DNA of 7,398 nt from positions 1 through 7,398 of the forward strand of contig JAAXUD010000125.1 in NCBI GenBank assembly GCA_013336205.1, given 5' to 3'. Source of the DNA: Lentimicrobium sp. (GTDB lineage: Bacteria; Bacteroidota; Bacteroidia; Bacteroidales; Lentimicrobiaceae). This document shows positions 1-5,710 of the stretch, piece by piece. The notes beneath the pieces were generated by a model. The model had not been told where the DNA came from, ran no database searches, and saw only the letters and a list, made by a program, of their open reading frames with translations. How positions within the stretch are numbered: the first letter of the stretch is position 1; each line of letters opens with the position of its first letter. Position numbers and translations under genes: made by a program.

Positions 1-895
1 GTGGGTACCTTGAATCCCAGTACATACAATTCATCAGCACCGTAAGATGCGGAATATACTGCTCAAAAATGCTGTGATAACTTTCAGGATGCGCATAGTA
101 GTCATGCAGTTCAAACGCCTGACCATCGTTATGGGCTGAAAGATGTTCTTCTTTAAATATTACCTTGTATAAAAGATTGTTTGGCAATAACTCCCGCTGA
201 CTTAAATTGAGCAATTTCTCCGGTGAAATTTCCTTTACCGGAAGCAAGCCACAAATATCCTGAGCCCCTTGCGAAACATTGCCATAACCTGTAAATCCGA
301 TAGTAACAGGTCCCAGTTCAGCTGGCAGTCCTTTTTCTGCAATCTCCTGCCCTACTTCTGAAATTATCTTTTTTGCTTCAGCGAGCGAAGCATAACGAAA
401 TGCCTGGTTTATTTTTAAAAACGGGGTATCGTATCCATATTCTTTCAAACGCAAACCGAGCGACCACAATGAATTAATCATCCCGGCAAGTCCGGCATAA
501 CGGCCAAAGAAAATCAACCGCCTTCCCTGCTCGTCAACAATTTTTTCATAATCAATGAGATTACAATTCAACTCCATCATCTTTTTGAGCATCGGCATGT
601 TGTATGTCTGCCCTTTGATAACATGAGAAAAGAAAACATAGGTTTTTTCAGGTTCAAAAAATGACAAGGGCATCTCCTTTACGCCAAGTATTACAGAGCA
701 ATCGTTAAGATTATCTGAAATCCGGGCTCCTGCTTTAATATATTCCTGATCCGAGAATATCCGTTTGGCAGAAGTCTGCACCACAATATCCAGCTTTTTA
801 CCTTTGATTAACCGCTCAACATGTCCTGGTGTCAGTGGCGCGCGCCTTTCCATTACATACTTGTCTTCGTGCCTTATTCCAATGAATTTACTCAT
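1..895 (-). CDS. Lysine-ketoglutarate reductase-like (saccharopine-forming) dehydrogenase, 3' part cut off by window edge
   Basis: Reading the minus strand from an ATG at 895 gives 298 codons open to the left edge. The protein matches the lysine-ketoglutarate reductase (LKR) half of animal and plant aminoadipic semialdehyde synthase almost block by block: IRHEDKYVMERRAPLTP near the start, LGVKEMP at about 70-76, YVFFSHVIKGQ at 86-96, LIDYEKIVD at 113-121, FGRYAGLAGMIN at 130-141, and the nucleotide-binding turn FTGYGNVSQGAQ at 201-212. The family joins lysine and 2-oxoglutarate with NADPH to form saccharopine in the cytoplasm. By alignment from memory, K73 and H91 sit where yeast saccharopine dehydrogenase has its catalytic Lys77 and His96. 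The N-terminal AlaDh/PNT-like domain and the start of the Rossmann domain are present; perhaps 100 or more residues are missing. A saccharopine dehydrogenase partner would lie outside the window, if present. AAAGGAA about 8 bases before the ATG may help initiation. Family assignment is firm; the exact substrate is inferred. Confidence 0.88.
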   Translation of the reverse strand, partial: MSKFIGIRHEDKYVMERRAPLTPGHVERLIKGKKLDIVVQTSAKRIFSDQEYIKAGARISDNLNDCSVILGVKEMPLSFFEPEKTYVFFSHVIKGQTYNMPMLKKMMELNCNLIDYEKIVDEQGRRLIFFGRYAGLAGMINSLWSLGLRLKEYGYDTPFLKINQAFRYASLAEAKKIISEVGQEIAEKGLPAELGPVTIGFTGYGNVSQGAQDICGLLPVKEISPEKLLNLSQRELLPNNLLYKVIFKEEHLSAHNDGQAFELHDYYAHPESYHSIFEQYIPHLTVLMNCMYWDSRYP

Positions 896-940
896 ATTTA
901 CTTTCCTTTTCTGGTATTTCGGTTTGATTTGAAATCGGGG

Positions 941-948
941 CAAACTTA
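941..948 (-). promoter_or_regulatory. Candidate -7 box for the LKR-like gene
   Basis: On the minus strand this reads TAAGTTTG, an exact match to the Bacteroidota -7 consensus TAnnTTTG. It sits 45 bases before the ATG at 895, so a transcript would have a leader of about 40 bases. The only upstream TTTG (minus strand, 973-976) is 24 bases away, slightly longer than the usual 17-23 spacing, so the assignment is moderate. Confidence 0.4.
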
Positions 949-1060
949 TAAAAATTAGTCCATTATCCTTTACAAACTTTACGAATAATTTTGACAGAAA
1001 CCAGACAATAAAAAAGCAGCCAACAAGCAATAGGGTGCTGCATACGAAAAGAAATTTTCT

Positions 1061-1068
1061 TAGGTTTG
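1061..1068 (+). promoter_or_regulatory. Candidate -7 box for mtgA
   Basis: The sequence TAGGTTTG fits the Bacteroidota -7 consensus TAnnTTTG exactly. It would place the transcription start at about 1073-1077, some 20-25 bases before the ATG at 1098. No clear TTG element is seen 17-23 bases upstream. If real, this box lies inside the longest possible reading frame for mtgA and excludes the upstream GTG at 1035 as the start. Confidence 0.42.
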
Positions 1069-1097
1069 CACAAGAATCAATTATTATAGTTCAAGGC

Positions 1098-1796
1098 ATG
1101 GCAATAAAAAAGTCGCTTATACGCAAGTTGTTCAGAATCATAAAGTTTGCTGTATTTTTCTTTTTTATCTCCACAATCACTGTTACTATTATTTATCGCT
1201 TTTTACCACCCCCGGTAACCCCGCTTATGATAGTAAGGGCCGCCGGTCATGCGCTCAAAGGCGAAAAAATGAAATTAGCCAAGGACTGGGTCAGTCTTGA
1301 AAACATTTCTCCCAATATGGTGCAGGCGGTGGTTGCTTCTGAAGATAACAATTATATGTTTCATTATGGAATTGATTTTGAGGCAGTTAAAAAAGCCCGT
1401 GAATTAAATAAGCGAAGCAAAGTACTCAGAGGCGCCAGTACAATTTCACAGCAAACAGCAAAAAATGTATTTCTATGGCCCGACCGTTCCTGGTTACGCA
1501 AAGGCCTGGAGGTTTATTTCACCGGTTTGATTGAAATCTTCTGGGGGAAACGACGTATTATGGAGGTTTACCTTAATGTTATTGAAATGGGCGATGGCAT
1601 ATATGGGGTAGAAATGGCTTCTCAGTTATACTTTAGCAAAACTGCCGCTACGCTCACCAAAGGCGAAGCGGCATTGATAGCTGCTGTGCTGCCAAACCCG
1701 CGCCGCTGGAGTCCGGCTGCTCCGACTTCGTATATTCAACGAAAACAACAGCGCATTATCAGAGCAATGAACCGGATTGAAAAGGTTGAGTTATAA
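1098..1796 (+). CDS. mtgA: Monofunctional biosynthetic peptidoglycan transglycosylase MtgA
   Basis: A GT51-family glycosyltransferase that polymerises lipid II into glycan strands on the outer face of the cytoplasmic membrane, with no transpeptidase domain. From the ATG at 1098 it is 232 residues, the usual size for MtgA. A basic N-terminus (KKSLIRKLFRIIK) leads into one membrane helix at about 17-36, then the catalytic domain. The family motifs are all visible: SEDNNYMFHYGID at 81-93 with catalytic Glu82, RGASTISQQTAKN at 111-123, RKGLEVY at 134-140 with the second conserved Glu138, RRIMEVYLNVIEMGDGIYG at 152-170, and LPNPRRWSP near the end. The frame is open back to a GTG at 1035, which would add 21 residues, but the added stretch is not typical of the family and overlaps a promoter-like box, so the ATG is preferred. 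It stands alone and diverges from the LKR-like gene. Assignment is very secure. Confidence 0.96.
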   Translation: MAIKKSLIRKLFRIIKFAVFFFFISTITVTIIYRFLPPPVTPLMIVRAAGHALKGEKMKLAKDWVSLENISPNMVQAVVASEDNNYMFHYGIDFEAVKKARELNKRSKVLRGASTISQQTAKNVFLWPDRSWLRKGLEVYFTGLIEIFWGKRRIMEVYLNVIEMGDGIYGVEMASQLYFSKTAATLTKGEAALIAAVLPNPRRWSPAAPTSYIQRKQQRIIRAMNRIEKVEL

Positions 1797-1803
1797 CAGA
1801 TTT

Positions 1804-1830
1804 TATTAAAAGAGAAATACTCTTTTGATA
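1804..1830 (+). terminator. Possible weak terminator hairpin after mtgA
   Basis: AAAAGAG (1808-1814) and CTCTTTT (1820-1826) form a stem around a 5-base loop, extendable to about 11 pairs with one G-T wobble. It begins 8 bases after the mtgA stop. It is AT-rich and has no separate T-run, so it may only be a weak terminator or a 3'-end stabiliser. Confidence 0.35.
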
Positions 1831-1879
1831 GAATTATTCCAAATAAGACATTTCATTAAAACGAATAAGCTGATGGCAT

Positions 1880-1887
1880 TATATTTG
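1880..1887 (+). promoter_or_regulatory. Candidate -7 box for the DUF4476 gene
   Basis: TATATTTG matches TAnnTTTG exactly in the 220-base gap between mtgA and the next gene. It implies a leader of about 125 bases, which is long, and no good upstream TTG element is visible at the expected spacing. A second, imperfect box (three spacer bases, 1928-1936) lies closer to the gene. Either could be the true promoter. Confidence 0.28.
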
Positions 1888-2016
1888 AAACGGCCTCGCA
1901 AAGGTTCACGTATAACCTGTCATTGTTATTCTTTGATTACAAATTAAAAAAATTGCATAATCCCAACTGCCTTTACGAACAATAAAACTTTTACCAACAC
2001 ATCAATCCTGAACAAC

Positions 2017-3003
2017 ATGAAGAAAAGACTACCACTAATGTTACTATTGGCCGCCTTGTTGCAACTCAGCAGTTTTGCACAACTAAGATCAAACCTGGTA
2101 TTTTTCACAGAGCAGGGCGAGCGCTTCACCGTTATTCTGAACGGAATCAGGCAAAATCCAACACCTGAAACCAATGTAAAAGTAACCGACCTGATCGCAC
2201 CCAATTATAAACTTAAAGTTATTTTCGAAGACCCGACTCTCGGCGAACTGGACAAAAATCTCATGTTTAATCAGGGCAACGAAACTACTTTTACGATAAA
2301 ACGAAACAATAAAAACGAATATGTCATCCGTTGGATGAATGAAGTTCCGGTAGCCCAGGCCTTACCGCCGGCCCAGGGGCAACAGGTTGTGGTTTTCACG
2401 ACACAGGCAGTACCGGTGCAACCAACAACTATAACACATACCACCACAACTGTAACCGACACTTATGGCGAACCTCAGCAAGGCAATGTCTCGATGGGAA
2501 TAAATATAAATGACCCGGAGCTGGGAGTGAATTTTAATGTAAATGTCAATGGGGGCGATGTAAACAACAGTTCCCAGGTAACCACCACCCAAACTACAAC
2601 TTCGTATACCACCACCACAACAACCGGTGGTTATCAGCAGGACCTGCCTCCGCAACCGGTTCAGCAGGCATATGTTATGCCAGGATACAATGGACCGGTA
2701 GGCTGCCCCTACCCTATGCATCCCGGCGATTTCCAGGGTGTAAAACAATCCATTGCCAGTAAATCATTTGACGATACCCGCCTTACCATCGCCAAACAGG
2801 TAATTGCCTCCAATTGTCTGCTCAGCGAGCAGGTAAAAGAAATAATGCTGCTTTTCACCTTTGAGGATACCCGGCTTGATCTGGCCAAATATGCTTATGG
2901 TTACACTTACGACATTGGTAATTATTATAAGCTGAACGATGCCTTTACCTTCGAATCAACCATTGAAGAGCTGAATGACTATATGAATGCTTTTCAGAGA
3001 TAA
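2017..3003 (+). CDS. Secreted DUF4476-domain protein with Thr-rich linker
   Basis: The 328-residue product starts with a signal peptide (KKR, then a Leu/Ala-rich core, likely cut after SSFA at residue 21). Residues 22-110 form a presumed beta-rich N-terminal part (LVFFTEQGERFTVILNG), similar to what I recall from the start of other Bacteroidota proteins of this type. Residues about 111-235 are a low-complexity linker rich in Thr, Gln, Pro and Asn, with runs such as TTTQTTTSYTTTTTT at 189-203. From about 237 to 325 is a DUF4476-like domain with the recurring FDDTRL/FEDTRL signature. No catalytic residues are evident and the function of the domain is unknown. There is no lipobox, so it is probably periplasmic or exported. 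The ATG at 2017 is the only start giving a clean signal peptide. It ends just before a strong terminator and is probably monocistronic. Domain call is confident, role unknown. Confidence 0.85.
   Translation: MKKRLPLMLLLAALLQLSSFAQLRSNLVFFTEQGERFTVILNGIRQNPTPETNVKVTDLIAPNYKLKVIFEDPTLGELDKNLMFNQGNETTFTIKRNNKNEYVIRWMNEVPVAQALPPAQGQQVVVFTTQAVPVQPTTITHTTTTVTDTYGEPQQGNVSMGININDPELGVNFNVNVNGGDVNNSSQVTTTQTTTSYTTTTTTGGYQQDLPPQPVQQAYVMPGYNGPVGCPYPMHPGDFQGVKQSIASKSFDDTRLTIAKQVIASNCLLSEQVKEIMLLFTFEDTRLDLAKYAYGYTYDIGNYYKLNDAFTFESTIEELNDYMNAFQR
2767..2973 (+). repeat. Three degenerate repeats of 30-31 residues inside the DUF4476 domain
   Basis: In the encoded protein, F251-DDTRLTIAK, F282-EDTRLDLAK and F312-ESTIEEL recur at spacings of 31 and 30 residues. 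The first two are strong matches and the third is weaker. Each is followed by a helical-looking segment, so the domain may be built from repeated helical units. The DNA of the repeats has diverged, so this is an old protein-level duplication, not a recent DNA repeat. Confidence 0.6.
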
Positions 3004-3022
3004 CAACAACTGTCAAATAAGA

Positions 3023-3052
3023 AAAAAGCCGGAGTTTGAGTTCCGGCTTTTT
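3023..3052. terminator. Bidirectional intrinsic terminator
   Basis: An 11-pair perfect stem (3023-3033 with 3042-3052) has a GC core, GCCGGA/TCCGGC, flanked by an A-run on the left and a T-run on the right, with an 8-base loop. Read on either strand it ends in U residues. It starts 19 bases after the DUF4476 stop and lies 2 bases beyond the stop of the convergent membrane-protein gene, so it can serve both. Confidence 0.92.
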
Positions 3053-3054
3053 CT

Positions 3055-3630
3055 TTATCCAATCAATTCGTTAAGCAGTGATTTGGAATCCCTCCAGATG
3101 GGATAAGTTCGTTTTTTCCATAAAACATACCCCACAATCCCTGAGGCAACCAGTATACTCCAGTAAACACCATGTATAATCACCAGTTTTTCCAATATGG
3201 AAAACTGCATTAAACGGCCCGGATTCAGGAATGAAATACTTATTCCGGCATCTATCAGTAAAAGGATAAGCAGAATAATAATCCATTTCCAACTTAAAAA
3301 ACGGTACCGTACAACATTCATTTCGAGCAGCTGTTTCAGTGGCAGGGTGTAATCGGCATTTTTCAGGCCACGATATTCCCTGCGGAAAAAGAAAGCCCCT
3401 GTTAAAAAAGCCAATACATAAAACAGGCCTCCGAGGCGGTCGTAAATTGTAAGGTCAGGATCGGGATTGATTATAAACAGCAGTGCGTAAAAAACAGTAC
3501 AAAAAATATACAGGTAATATACAGACCTTATCATCCGTTTGTTGCGGTTGTCTTCTTTTTGCATCCGGTCGATCAGGGAATTCACATCTATTGTCTGATT
3601 CCCGTTCATCATTTCATTGTTATGATTCAT
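3055..3630 (-). CDS. Four-helix membrane protein, putative partner/regulator of the adjacent ECF sigma factor
   Basis: A 191-residue protein whose ATG at 3630 overlaps the end of the sigma gene by 11 bases. Residues 1-35 are polar and charged (NSLIDRMQKEDNRNKR) and probably cytoplasmic. Four hydrophobic segments follow, at about 36-55, 66-83, 113-134 and 147-171, with a basic loop at 83-90 and a charged loop with PLKQLLEMN between helices 2 and 3. The tail (KKRTYPIWRDSKSLLNELIG) should also be cytoplasmic. I do not recognise a named family and see no zinc-binding anti-sigma motif (HxxxCxxC). Its position and translational coupling suggest that it restrains or senses for the sigma factor at the membrane; this is inferred from context only. 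It ends 2 bases from the bidirectional terminator. An internal shorter start at Met7 or Met8 is possible but less well placed for the ribosome binding site. Confidence 0.85.
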   Translation of the reverse strand: MNHNNEMMNGNQTIDVNSLIDRMQKEDNRNKRMIRSVYYLYIFCTVFYALLFIINPDPDLTIYDRLGGLFYVLAFLTGAFFFRREYRGLKNADYTLPLKQLLEMNVVRYRFLSWKWIIILLILLLIDAGISISFLNPGRLMQFSILEKLVIIHGVYWSILVASGIVGYVLWKKRTYPIWRDSKSLLNELIG

Positions 3631-4141
3631 AATGGCCTCCTTTCAACATGGTACGCAACTCTTCCCTGATCCGGTGAAGTTTGGTACGTACATTGGGTTC
3701 AGTGATTCCTATGATTTCCGCCATTTCTTTTGTCGGTATTTTCTCAATGGCAAGCGAAATCAGTAGTTTATCAATCACAGTCAACCGATTGATTGCATCG
3801 TGAAGAAGTGTCATTTTCAGTTCGTATTCAACTTTCTCCGGAGTTTCATCGGTTTGCATAAGTTCAGCAATGCCTTTGTTATCCATGGAGAGTGTGAATG
3901 CCGATCTGCGATTTTCTTTCAGAATATAACCCAGACAGGTGTTTACAGCAATGCGGTAAATCCACGTACTTAGCTTGGATTCGCCTCTGAATGAGCCAAG
4001 GTTACGCCACACATTGATCATCACCTCCTGCTGCAGGTCTTTGGTGTCGTCAAGCGAACGCGCATAGTGCCGGCAGATATTCCATACACGCCCCTGATGA
4101 TCTGAAACAATTTCTCTGAAGTGTTCTTCTTTTGCTTTCAT
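3620..4141 (-). CDS. ECF-type (sigma-70 family) RNA polymerase sigma factor
   Basis: A 173-residue protein with the two-domain build of ECF sigma factors. Region 2 spans about 8-75: DLQQEVMINVWRNLGSF at 35-51 is the core-binding and -10 region, and STWIYRIAVNTCL at 58-70 is the typical continuation. A linker with TPEKVEYE joins it to region 4 at about 108-165, where TKEMAEIIGITEPNVRTKLHR at 137-157 is the helix-turn-helix for -35 recognition. It should direct RNA polymerase to a small regulon; its own targets cannot be read from the window. The start at 4141 follows an A-rich stretch (AACAAATG) as is common in Bacteroidota, and 173 residues is a normal length. It is the first gene of a two-gene operon with the overlapping membrane protein. 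No nearby SusCD or FecR-type gene is present, so it is not the polysaccharide-utilisation type. Confidence 0.93.
   Translation of the reverse strand: MKAKEEHFREIVSDHQGRVWNICRHYARSLDDTKDLQQEVMINVWRNLGSFRGESKLSTWIYRIAVNTCLGYILKENRRSAFTLSMDNKGIAELMQTDETPEKVEYELKMTLLHDAINRLTVIDKLLISLAIEKIPTKEMAEIIGITEPNVRTKLHRIREELRTMLKGGHYES
3636..3643 (-). promoter_or_regulatory. Full Shine-Dalgarno sequence for the membrane-protein gene
   Basis: The minus strand reads AAAGGAGG ending 5 bases before the ATG at 3630. It complements eight bases of the usual 16S anti-Shine-Dalgarno end (CCTCCTTT). It lies within the sigma gene, where it encodes Lys-Gly-Gly at residues 167-169. It settles the start of the downstream gene and fits reinitiation by ribosomes finishing the sigma gene. 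Other starts in the window lack such a site. Confidence 0.75.
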
Positions 4142-4318
4142 TTGTTGATCTGATCTGGCATTATGATCTTCGTTGGCAGCAAATGTTACATTTTTATTAA
4201 AACCTGATAATTTGTGGATTTGAAGGTTCGGAGAATATCAATGCTCCAATTGAATTGAAAGGGTAAAATTAACCTGAACACAAAGTCCAGGTAATTGAAT
4301 ATCAATCAAATATCGATT

Positions 4319-4335
4319 CCAATCAAAATGATTGG
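4319..4335. repeat. Perfect 7-base inverted repeat upstream of the sigma operon
   Basis: CCAATCA and TGATTGG are separated by AAA, giving a perfect symmetric site of 17 bases. It lies about 180 bases before the sigma gene start, with further CAATC words close by at 4303-4307 and a near copy, CGATTCC, just before it. It could be an operator or a small hairpin. No T-run follows, so it is not a typical terminator. Confidence 0.45.
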
Positions 4336-4436
4336 TAATAATCTGCCGCCTGGGTATTTTATCAATAATCCAACCACGCCATCAAATAAACTGACACAAA
4401 TCACCGCCTCTAAAGTTAATACAGAGGGCTTGTTGC

Positions 4437-4455
4437 GACCAGCCAATCGTTGGTC
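4437..4455 (-). terminator. Possible hairpin downstream of the zinc-ribbon gene
   Basis: GACCAGC (4437-4443) pairs with GTTGGTC (4449-4455) with one G-T wobble around a 5-base loop, 15 bases after the stop of the minus-strand gene ending at 4471. There is no T-run in the direction of transcription, so intrinsic termination is doubtful. Confidence 0.25.
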
Positions 4456-4470
4456 AAATATATCAAGCTT

Positions 4471-4875
4471 TCAGTATCGGGGCCCTTCACCCCAGAAATT
4501 GGAAAACTCATCTGCATCTTCGCCATAAGCTGCAACAATCTGATTTTCTTTCATCTTGATGGTACATTGCTTTCCGGCGGTTTCAGAGAAAATAATATGG
4601 TATTCTTCTTTCCTTTCATCTACCAATACCACCTCAGCCAGGTCTTTTCCAACTTCAGGAATACCAAGATTGGCATGGCAAACCGGGCAGAAAAAGTCAA
4701 TATGCTCCCCTTCCGAATAGGTAAATCCAGGCACATGGATTATGGAATAGTTACCGAGTTCCGGGCTGAACAACACCAACCCCCTGACACCTTTTTCTGT
4801 TTGCGCAGAAAAGATAATTGAATTCTTGATCTTAAGGTCCGATCTGCATGATGGACACAAAAACCGGTTTTTCAT
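4471..4875 (-). CDS. Small zinc-ribbon-like protein (two CPxC knuckles), function unknown
   Basis: A 134-residue cytoplasmic protein without a signal peptide or membrane segment. Two knuckles, C7-PS-C10 and C63-PV-C66, are separated by 52 residues and could bind one zinc ion. Between them is a beta-rich stretch with RGLVLFSPELGNYSIIHVPGF, and HIDFFCPVCHANLG surrounds the second knuckle. The C-terminal half is acidic with alternating charged strands (VVLVDERKEEYHIIFSE). It resembles conserved hypothetical zinc-ribbon proteins I associate with Bacteroidota, none with a known role that I can name. The frame extends upstream to an ATG at 4920, but the added 15 residues look unlike protein and Met at 4875 sits directly before the conserved CPSC block, so it is preferred. 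It is separated by over 300 bases from the sigma gene on the same strand and is probably independent. Confidence 0.8.
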   Translation of the reverse strand: MKNRFLCPSCRSDLKIKNSIIFSAQTEKGVRGLVLFSPELGNYSIIHVPGFTYSEGEHIDFFCPVCHANLGIPEVGKDLAEVVLVDERKEEYHIIFSETAGKQCTIKMKENQIVAAYGEDADEFSNFWGEGPRY

Positions 4876-5021
4876 AGTTCGTTTTCGTTTAAAGCTGAGT
4901 CCTGAATTATATATATTCAACTGTCTGTTAAGCCTTTGCTTGCATCTGCAAAATACTTAGAAGCGTAAGAATTACTGATAACCTGCCAGATAAATGTAGC
5001 CGGTTTTGATTATTATCATCT

Positions 5022-5052
5022 ATACCGGTATCTGAAACAGCATGGTTTTCAG
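5022..5052. repeat. Palindrome and hairpin between two minus-strand genes
   Basis: A perfect 10-base palindrome, ATACCGGTAT (5022-5031), is followed directly by CTGAAAC (5032-5038) and GTTTTCAG (5045-5052), which pair with one bulged base. They lie 20-50 bases after the stop of the secreted-protein gene and about 150 bases before the zinc-ribbon gene. They could form the 3' end of the first transcript or an operator for the second; no T-run is present. Confidence 0.35.
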
Positions 5053-5071
5053 TGAATCCTCCATCTTGATT

Positions 5072-5710
5072 TTAGTCCGGGCCAACGCTACTTTTTAAAG
5101 CTGAAAAGTCAAAATCATTGATCAATCCCAGTGTTTTAGTAAGAATTTCCTTTGTTTTTCCCGGATTGTTCAATCCCTGAATTTCAATTTTCACAATGGT
5201 AGTTCCGGTAAAAAGAAAGTAGCGGATATGAGTGTTGTACACCGTTTTTCCGGTAGGTCCTGTAATTTCGTTGATACAGGGTTTGTTTGAATCTATCATC
5301 CAGAGTGTTCCACCGGCAAAATCTTCTTCTTTCGCTTCACTCACCTCAAACCCGCTTTTATTTTTGAAAGACTCCATATCCTGAGCTATTCCATCCATAT
5401 CTTTCAACATTTTCAGCATAATACTACCCGTTTCATCACCGGTATTGTACCACCTGATATCAGCATCCATTCTGCCATCGAAGGCATCTTCCTGGCATCC
5501 GTTGTATTCATTCAGCGGGACTACGATGTTTACATTCACCGAAGATTCTATCCCCATTACCTGTTTGCTAACCTTTCTGACGGTCTGATTTACATAATCC
5601 CAGGGAACAAGTCCATCAGTCAGTCCCTTTGTCTGGGCGTAACCAGAATTGAGAAAACCATTGAAAATAAGTGGCATTAAAAGACAAATAACAAATGATC
5701 TGTTCTTCAT
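5072..5710 (-). CDS. Secreted protein of unknown function
   Basis: The 212-residue product from the ATG at 5710 starts with a classic signal peptide: KNR, a hydrophobic core (SFVICLLMPLIF), and a likely cut after GYA at residue 25. The mature part is soluble-looking, with no further membrane helix and no lipobox. It has two cysteines, C72 and C145, which could form a disulfide in the periplasm. The centre is rich in Asp, Glu and Met (LKMLKDMDGIAQDMESF at 99-115), and the second half looks beta-rich (THIRYFLFTGTTIVKIEIQG) before a C-terminal helix. I do not recognise a family. The frame is open to an ATG at 5785, but that start would put 25 extra residues, including a second hydrophobic stretch, before the signal peptide; the ATG at 5719 (three residues longer) remains possible. 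Codon use and composition match the neighbours. Confidence 0.8.
   Translation of the reverse strand: MKNRSFVICLLMPLIFNGFLNSGYAQTKGLTDGLVPWDYVNQTVRKVSKQVMGIESSVNVNIVVPLNEYNGCQEDAFDGRMDADIRWYNTGDETGSIMLKMLKDMDGIAQDMESFKNKSGFEVSEAKEEDFAGGTLWMIDSNKPCINEITGPTGKTVYNTHIRYFLFTGTTIVKIEIQGLNNPGKTKEILTKTLGLINDFDFSALKSSVGPD

Larger units (their letters stand above)
4142..4470. other. 329-base non-coding gap upstream of the sigma operon
   Basis: No credible gene is seen here. It should hold the sigma operon promoter and the 3' end of the zinc-ribbon gene. It is AT-rich and contains two inverted repeats, listed separately, and several copies of the short words CAATC and AATTGAA. No exact TAnnTTTG box is visible on the minus strand; the nearest is TAACATTTG (4180-4188), with one spacer base too many. 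A sigma-specific promoter of different sequence is therefore possible. Confidence 0.6.

Noticed and set aside
991..1019. TTGACA at 991-996 as a sigma-70 type -35 for mtgA
   Set aside because: No -10-like hexamer lies 16-18 bases downstream, and Bacteroidota do not normally use this promoter type.
1944..2748. Antisense frames across the DUF4476 gene
   Set aside because: Cys/Val-rich translations are the complement of the Thr-rich linker; the plus-strand gene has a signal peptide and a known domain.
4295..4528. Plus-strand frame of 77 codons in the gap upstream of the sigma operon
   Set aside because: It overlaps the end of the zinc-ribbon gene antisense, its sequence is low-complexity Asn/Pro/Ser, and it shows no domain or start signal.
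4450..4821. Plus-strand frame of 123 codons opposite the zinc-ribbon gene
   Set aside because: The minus-strand protein has two clean CPxC knuckles; the opposite frame has no features.
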